This document shows positions 6,076 to 8,331 of a DNA stretch of 8,331 nt, in pieces. The stretch is from JBBRHH01 sp038222915 (GTDB lineage: Bacteria > Planctomycetota > Phycisphaerae > Tepidisphaerales > Tepidisphaeraceae), in assembly GCA_038222915.1 (NCBI GenBank), contig JBBRHH010000259.1, forward strand, positions 1 to 8,331, read 5' to 3'. The notes under the pieces were generated by a model. The model saw only the letters and a program-made list of their open reading frames with translations. It was not told the origin of the DNA and did not search any database. The translations under genes and the position numbers were made by a program. Numbering within the stretch: position 1 is the stretch's first letter; every line of letters begins with the position of its first letter.

Positions 6076-7317
6076 CTACTGGGGCGGGCGATCCTGACTG
6101 GGCGGGCTACCACCGCCTCGGTTGCCTCTGCGGCGGCGGCGGCCCAGGGAGCCGATGCCGGGTTGGGCCGGAGGGTTGTGGGGGCTGTTGGGGCCTTTGG
6201 GCTCTGGCGGGGCAACGTCGGTGGTTTCGGGGCCGTCGGGATCTTCCAAGGGCGGGGGTGGCGTGAACACTTCGGGGGGCTGGGGGAAGGTGCCGGGGAC
6301 GCGGGGTTCGTTGGTGCGGCGCGGCTGACGGTCGCGGGGGCCGGGACGCGGGGAATCTGATCTGACATCGTTTTGCTGGCGTTCGTCTTCGCGGAGGGCG
6401 GGGAGGTCGCGCTCGACGAGTTCTTCGTTGGCGACGGCGACGGCGCGGTTGTTGTTGTCGAGGCGGACGCGGACGAGCTGGGTGAGGATCATCGTCTCTT
6501 CGACGGTGCCGGTGCCTTCGGCGGTGCGGACGCGGCTGCCGAGGCGCGGGAGCTTGCGGCGGAGGTCTTCGTAGGTTTCCTCTTCGTAGCGGAGGCAGCA
6601 TTTAAGCCGGCCACAGCGGCCGCTGATTTTGTTGGGGTCGAGGGTGGCCTTCTGCATTTTGGCAGCGCCCATGTTGATGGGCTTGAGGACTTTGAGGAAT
6701 TGTTTGCAGCAGCAGTGCTGGCCGCAGGTTTCGTAATCGGCGACGAGGCGGGCTTCGTCGCGTGCGCCGACCTGGTGAAGGTTGATGCGGGTGCGGAAGC
6801 GGGTGGCGAGGTGTTTGACGAGGGCGCGGAAATCGACGCGGTGTTCGGACATGAAGAAGAACGTGGCCATCTCGCCGCCGAGGATGAGCTCGACTTCGAC
6901 GAGCTTCATGGGAAGTTCCATCTCCAGGATAAGCGTTTTGCAGGTGGCGACGTATTCGGAGCGGAGGGATTCGATGCGGGTTTGTTCGATGTAGTCATCC
7001 GGGTTGGCGATGCGGAGGACTTTGCCGTCGGTGGTAAAGGGGTATTCTGAGCCGCCGGAGTTTTCGATGAACTCCATCATTTTGTCGCGGGTGATGCTCT
7101 TGGCGCAGCCACCGTTGGAGCAGGTGGTGGTCATGACCTCGGCGAGCTCGGTGCCGCGCCGGGTGCGGATGACGACCTTTGCGCCGCAGCCGGGACGGGT
7201 GTCGCCGTCGTAGGCGAACTCGCCCATCATGCGCATATAGCCGTAGCGGACGACGAGGGAAGTTGGGACTTTGAGGGCCGGCGTCGGCTGGAGGACAGGG
7301 AGATCGATGAAGGACAT
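6076..7317 (-). CDS. ricT: RicT/YaaT, PSP1-domain iron-sulfur RNA-processing factor with long C-terminal tail (413 aa)
   Basis: Residues about 20-300 are a full PSP1/YaaT protein. The motifs include VDFRALVKHLATRFRTRI (161-178), the Cys cluster TCGQHCCCKQF (197-207) and ISGRCGRLKCCLRYEE (231-246). In Bacillus subtilis RicT joins RicA and RicF in a complex with iron-sulfur clusters that modulates RNase Y-dependent mRNA maturation, biofilm formation and sporulation. The Cys at 198, 203, 204, 235 and 240 correspond, by my recall, to cluster-linked positions there. Extra Cys occur at 44, 66, 71, 126, 202 and 241; 241 belongs to the conserved RCGRLKCC block. Residues about 310-413 are a tail absent from the Bacillus protein. 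It is Pro-rich, then carries RRRRRGNRGGG (393-403), and is probably disordered and possibly nucleic-acid binding. The ATG at 7317 has only a weak GGG-containing ribosome site. The gene lies 43 bases after holB, an order also seen in Firmicutes, so co-transcription is likely. No ricA or ricF is in the window. Confidence 0.93.
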   Translation of the reverse strand: MSFIDLPVLQPTPALKVPTSLVVRYGYMRMMGEFAYDGDTRPGCGAKVVIRTRRGTELAEVMTTTCSNGGCAKSITRDKMMEFIENSGGSEYPFTTDGKVLRIANPDDYIEQTRIESLRSEYVATCKTLILEMELPMKLVEVELILGGEMATFFFMSEHRVDFRALVKHLATRFRTRINLHQVGARDEARLVADYETCGQHCCCKQFLKVLKPINMGAAKMQKATLDPNKISGRCGRLKCCLRYEEETYEDLRRKLPRLGSRVRTAEGTGTVEETMILTQLVRVRLDNNNRAVAVANEELVERDLPALREDERQQNDVRSDSPRPGPRDRQPRRTNEPRVPGTFPQPPEVFTPPPPLEDPDGPETTDVAPPEPKGPNSPHNPPAQPGIGSLGRRRRRGNRGGGSPPSQDRPPQ

Positions 7318-7360
7318 ATCCCGTTCTTGGTGCGGTATCGCACACTGTTGGACATCTGGT

Positions 7361-8331
7361 TCAATAGCGCGATGCGACGTGCGCCCGACTAAACAGGGCT
7401 TCCAATGTGGCCGCGAGCTGCTGGAAAATCAAGGATACGTTGACGTTGGCGTCGAGGTAGCGTTCGGCCTGGATGGCGGCGTCGATGGCTGCGCAATAGC
7501 TTTCGAGGGCGTCGGGGTCGGAAGAGTTGTTGAGCTTTTCGCGGAATGTCTGGGCGACGATGCGGAGATAGAGGGCGAGGCCTTCGCGGTTTGCCTGGTC
7601 TTTACTGGAGAGCTCGTCGCGCTCGAGCTGTTTCTCGGCGTAAGCTTCCCCGGCCTTTTTGAACCAGTCGGGTAGATCGATGTCGGACCCCCCTGCCGTG
7701 ATGTTGGCGAGGCGGTGCTGGAGGTCGCGGGCAGCGGGGATGACTTCGTCTTCGATCCACTTGATGGCCAATCCCAGAGAGCCTTCGGCGAGGTGGGCGG
7801 CGATGGCGGCGGTGTCTTTGTCGAAGCCGCACTTCTGGGTTTGCTGCTGGATGAGCGGTTCGGGGAGGGCGGCGAACTGGACGATCTGGCAGCGGCTGCG
7901 GATGGTGGGGAGAAGCGCGCCGGGCTGGTCGGTGATGAGGCTGATGAGGGTGCGGCCGGCGGGTTCTTCGAGGGTTTTTAATATGCCGTTCTGGGCCTGC
8001 GGGTTCATGTAGTCGGCCTGCTCAAGGATGAACACCTTGCCGTGGTTCATGGTGGCTTTGCGGTTGGCGGGTTCGATGAGCTCGGGGCGAAGGACGTTGA
8101 TGGAGAGATCGATGCCTTTGCTTTTGCCGGTCTTGTCGTGATAGCGGATGAGCTCTTTGGTGATGACGTGGTAGTCGGGGTGGTTGCCGGCGGCGAAGAC
8201 GCGGCAGCTTGGGCAGCGGCCGCAGGGGGTGGTGTCGGCGGGGTTTTCGCAGAGGAAGAGGCCGGCGAGGGCGCGGGCGGTGGTGGCTTTTCCGACGCCG
8301 ATGGGACCAGCGAAGATCAGGCCGTGGGGGA
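7361..8331 (-). CDS. holB: DNA polymerase III delta' subunit (clamp loader), N-terminus outside window
   Basis: The frame is open from the window edge to the TGA at 7363-7361, giving 322 residues. An internal ATG at 8050 is not the start, because conserved domain I lies upstream of it. Features in partial numbering: P-loop-like GPIGVGKAT (8-16); a zinc module with Cys 27, 36, 39 and 42, spaced Cx8CxxCxxC as in E. coli delta'; VFILEQAD (99-106) at the Walker B position; NGILKTLEEP (114-123); and the SRC motif (145-147) with its arginine finger. The C-terminal half is helical and variable, as expected for the collar domain. Delta' acts in the cytoplasm in the clamp-loader pentamer that places the beta sliding clamp on DNA. 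In the P-loop the usual Ser/Thr after Lys is Ala, suggesting no ATP binding, which suits the stator role of this subunit. Roughly 20-30 N-terminal residues are missing. It is followed by ricT on the same strand. Confidence 0.94.
   Translation of the reverse strand, partial: PHGLIFAGPIGVGKATTARALAGLFLCENPADTTPCGRCPSCRVFAAGNHPDYHVITKELIRYHDKTGKSKGIDLSINVLRPELIEPANRKATMNHGKVFILEQADYMNPQAQNGILKTLEEPAGRTLISLITDQPGALLPTIRSRCQIVQFAALPEPLIQQQTQKCGFDKDTAAIAAHLAEGSLGLAIKWIEDEVIPAARDLQHRLANITAGGSDIDLPDWFKKAGEAYAEKQLERDELSSKDQANREGLALYLRIVAQTFREKLNNSSDPDALESYCAAIDAAIQAERYLDANVNVSLIFQQLAATLEALFSRAHVASRY

Noticed and set aside
6101..6117. Inverted repeat GGCGG / CCGCC near the convergent gene ends
   Set aside because: It is five pairs, lies inside the ricT coding region in low-complexity sequence, and has no T-tract on either strand.
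6076..6390. Possible repeat array in the GC-rich 3' end of ricT
   Set aside because: There is no regular period; it is explained by Pro/Gly/Arg codons of the tail, and no CRISPR-like repeat/spacer pattern exists.
6373..7050. Long plus-strand open frame (225 codons, Ala/Val/Gly/Asp/Glu-rich) opposite ricT
   Set aside because: It is the antisense of a well-supported gene. Its composition is the mirror effect of GC-rich codon usage, and no family motif or ribosome site is evident.

Overview
The window looks like a chromosomal piece of a GC-rich planctomycete (Planctomycetota). Three things point there. One exported protein has the short N-terminal 'LE(x)RRLL' tag followed by HAF-type repeats. 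Two secreted PQQ-like beta-propeller proteins carry the WPxxxGPxGD opening motif common in planctomycetes. A membrane protein fragment resembles a family I know mainly from planctomycetes. No family or genus can be assigned from sequence alone.

Layout. Bases 1-459 (+) hold the C-terminal part of a multi-pass membrane protein that enters from outside the window. Bases 551-4539 (-) hold a two-gene operon. The promoter-proximal gene (1882-4539) encodes a large exported protein with a lactonase-like propeller fused to a PQQ-like propeller. The distal gene (551-1870) encodes a single exported PQQ-like propeller, and its Shine-Dalgarno overlaps the stop codon of the first gene. Bases 4540-4922 are a divergent intergenic region containing the decayed 3' end of a second copy of the membrane-protein gene (strong match at 4673-4741), then an AT-richer promoter-like stretch. 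Bases 4923-6074 (+) encode a small exported HAF-repeat protein with seven regular repeats. Bases 6076-8331 (-) hold a housekeeping pair: holB (DNA polymerase III delta', 5' end outside the window) followed by ricT/yaaT (PSP1 family). The HAF gene and ricT converge with their stop codons one base apart.

How they work together. holB and ricT form the ancient replication/RNA-processing neighbourhood also known from Firmicutes. The propeller genes look like an accessory, cell-surface or periplasmic module. I see no transposase, integrase, CRISPR array, rRNA or tRNA.

The most unusual signal is the pseudogene relic. About 67 bases at the end of the first gene recur, about 81% identical, 4,280 bases downstream in the same orientation. 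They bracket the oppositely oriented propeller operon. The relic can be read as protein only by switching frame twice. Other points of interest are the double-propeller fusion, the extra cysteines and Arg/Gly/Pro-rich tail of RicT, and the altered P-loop of delta'.
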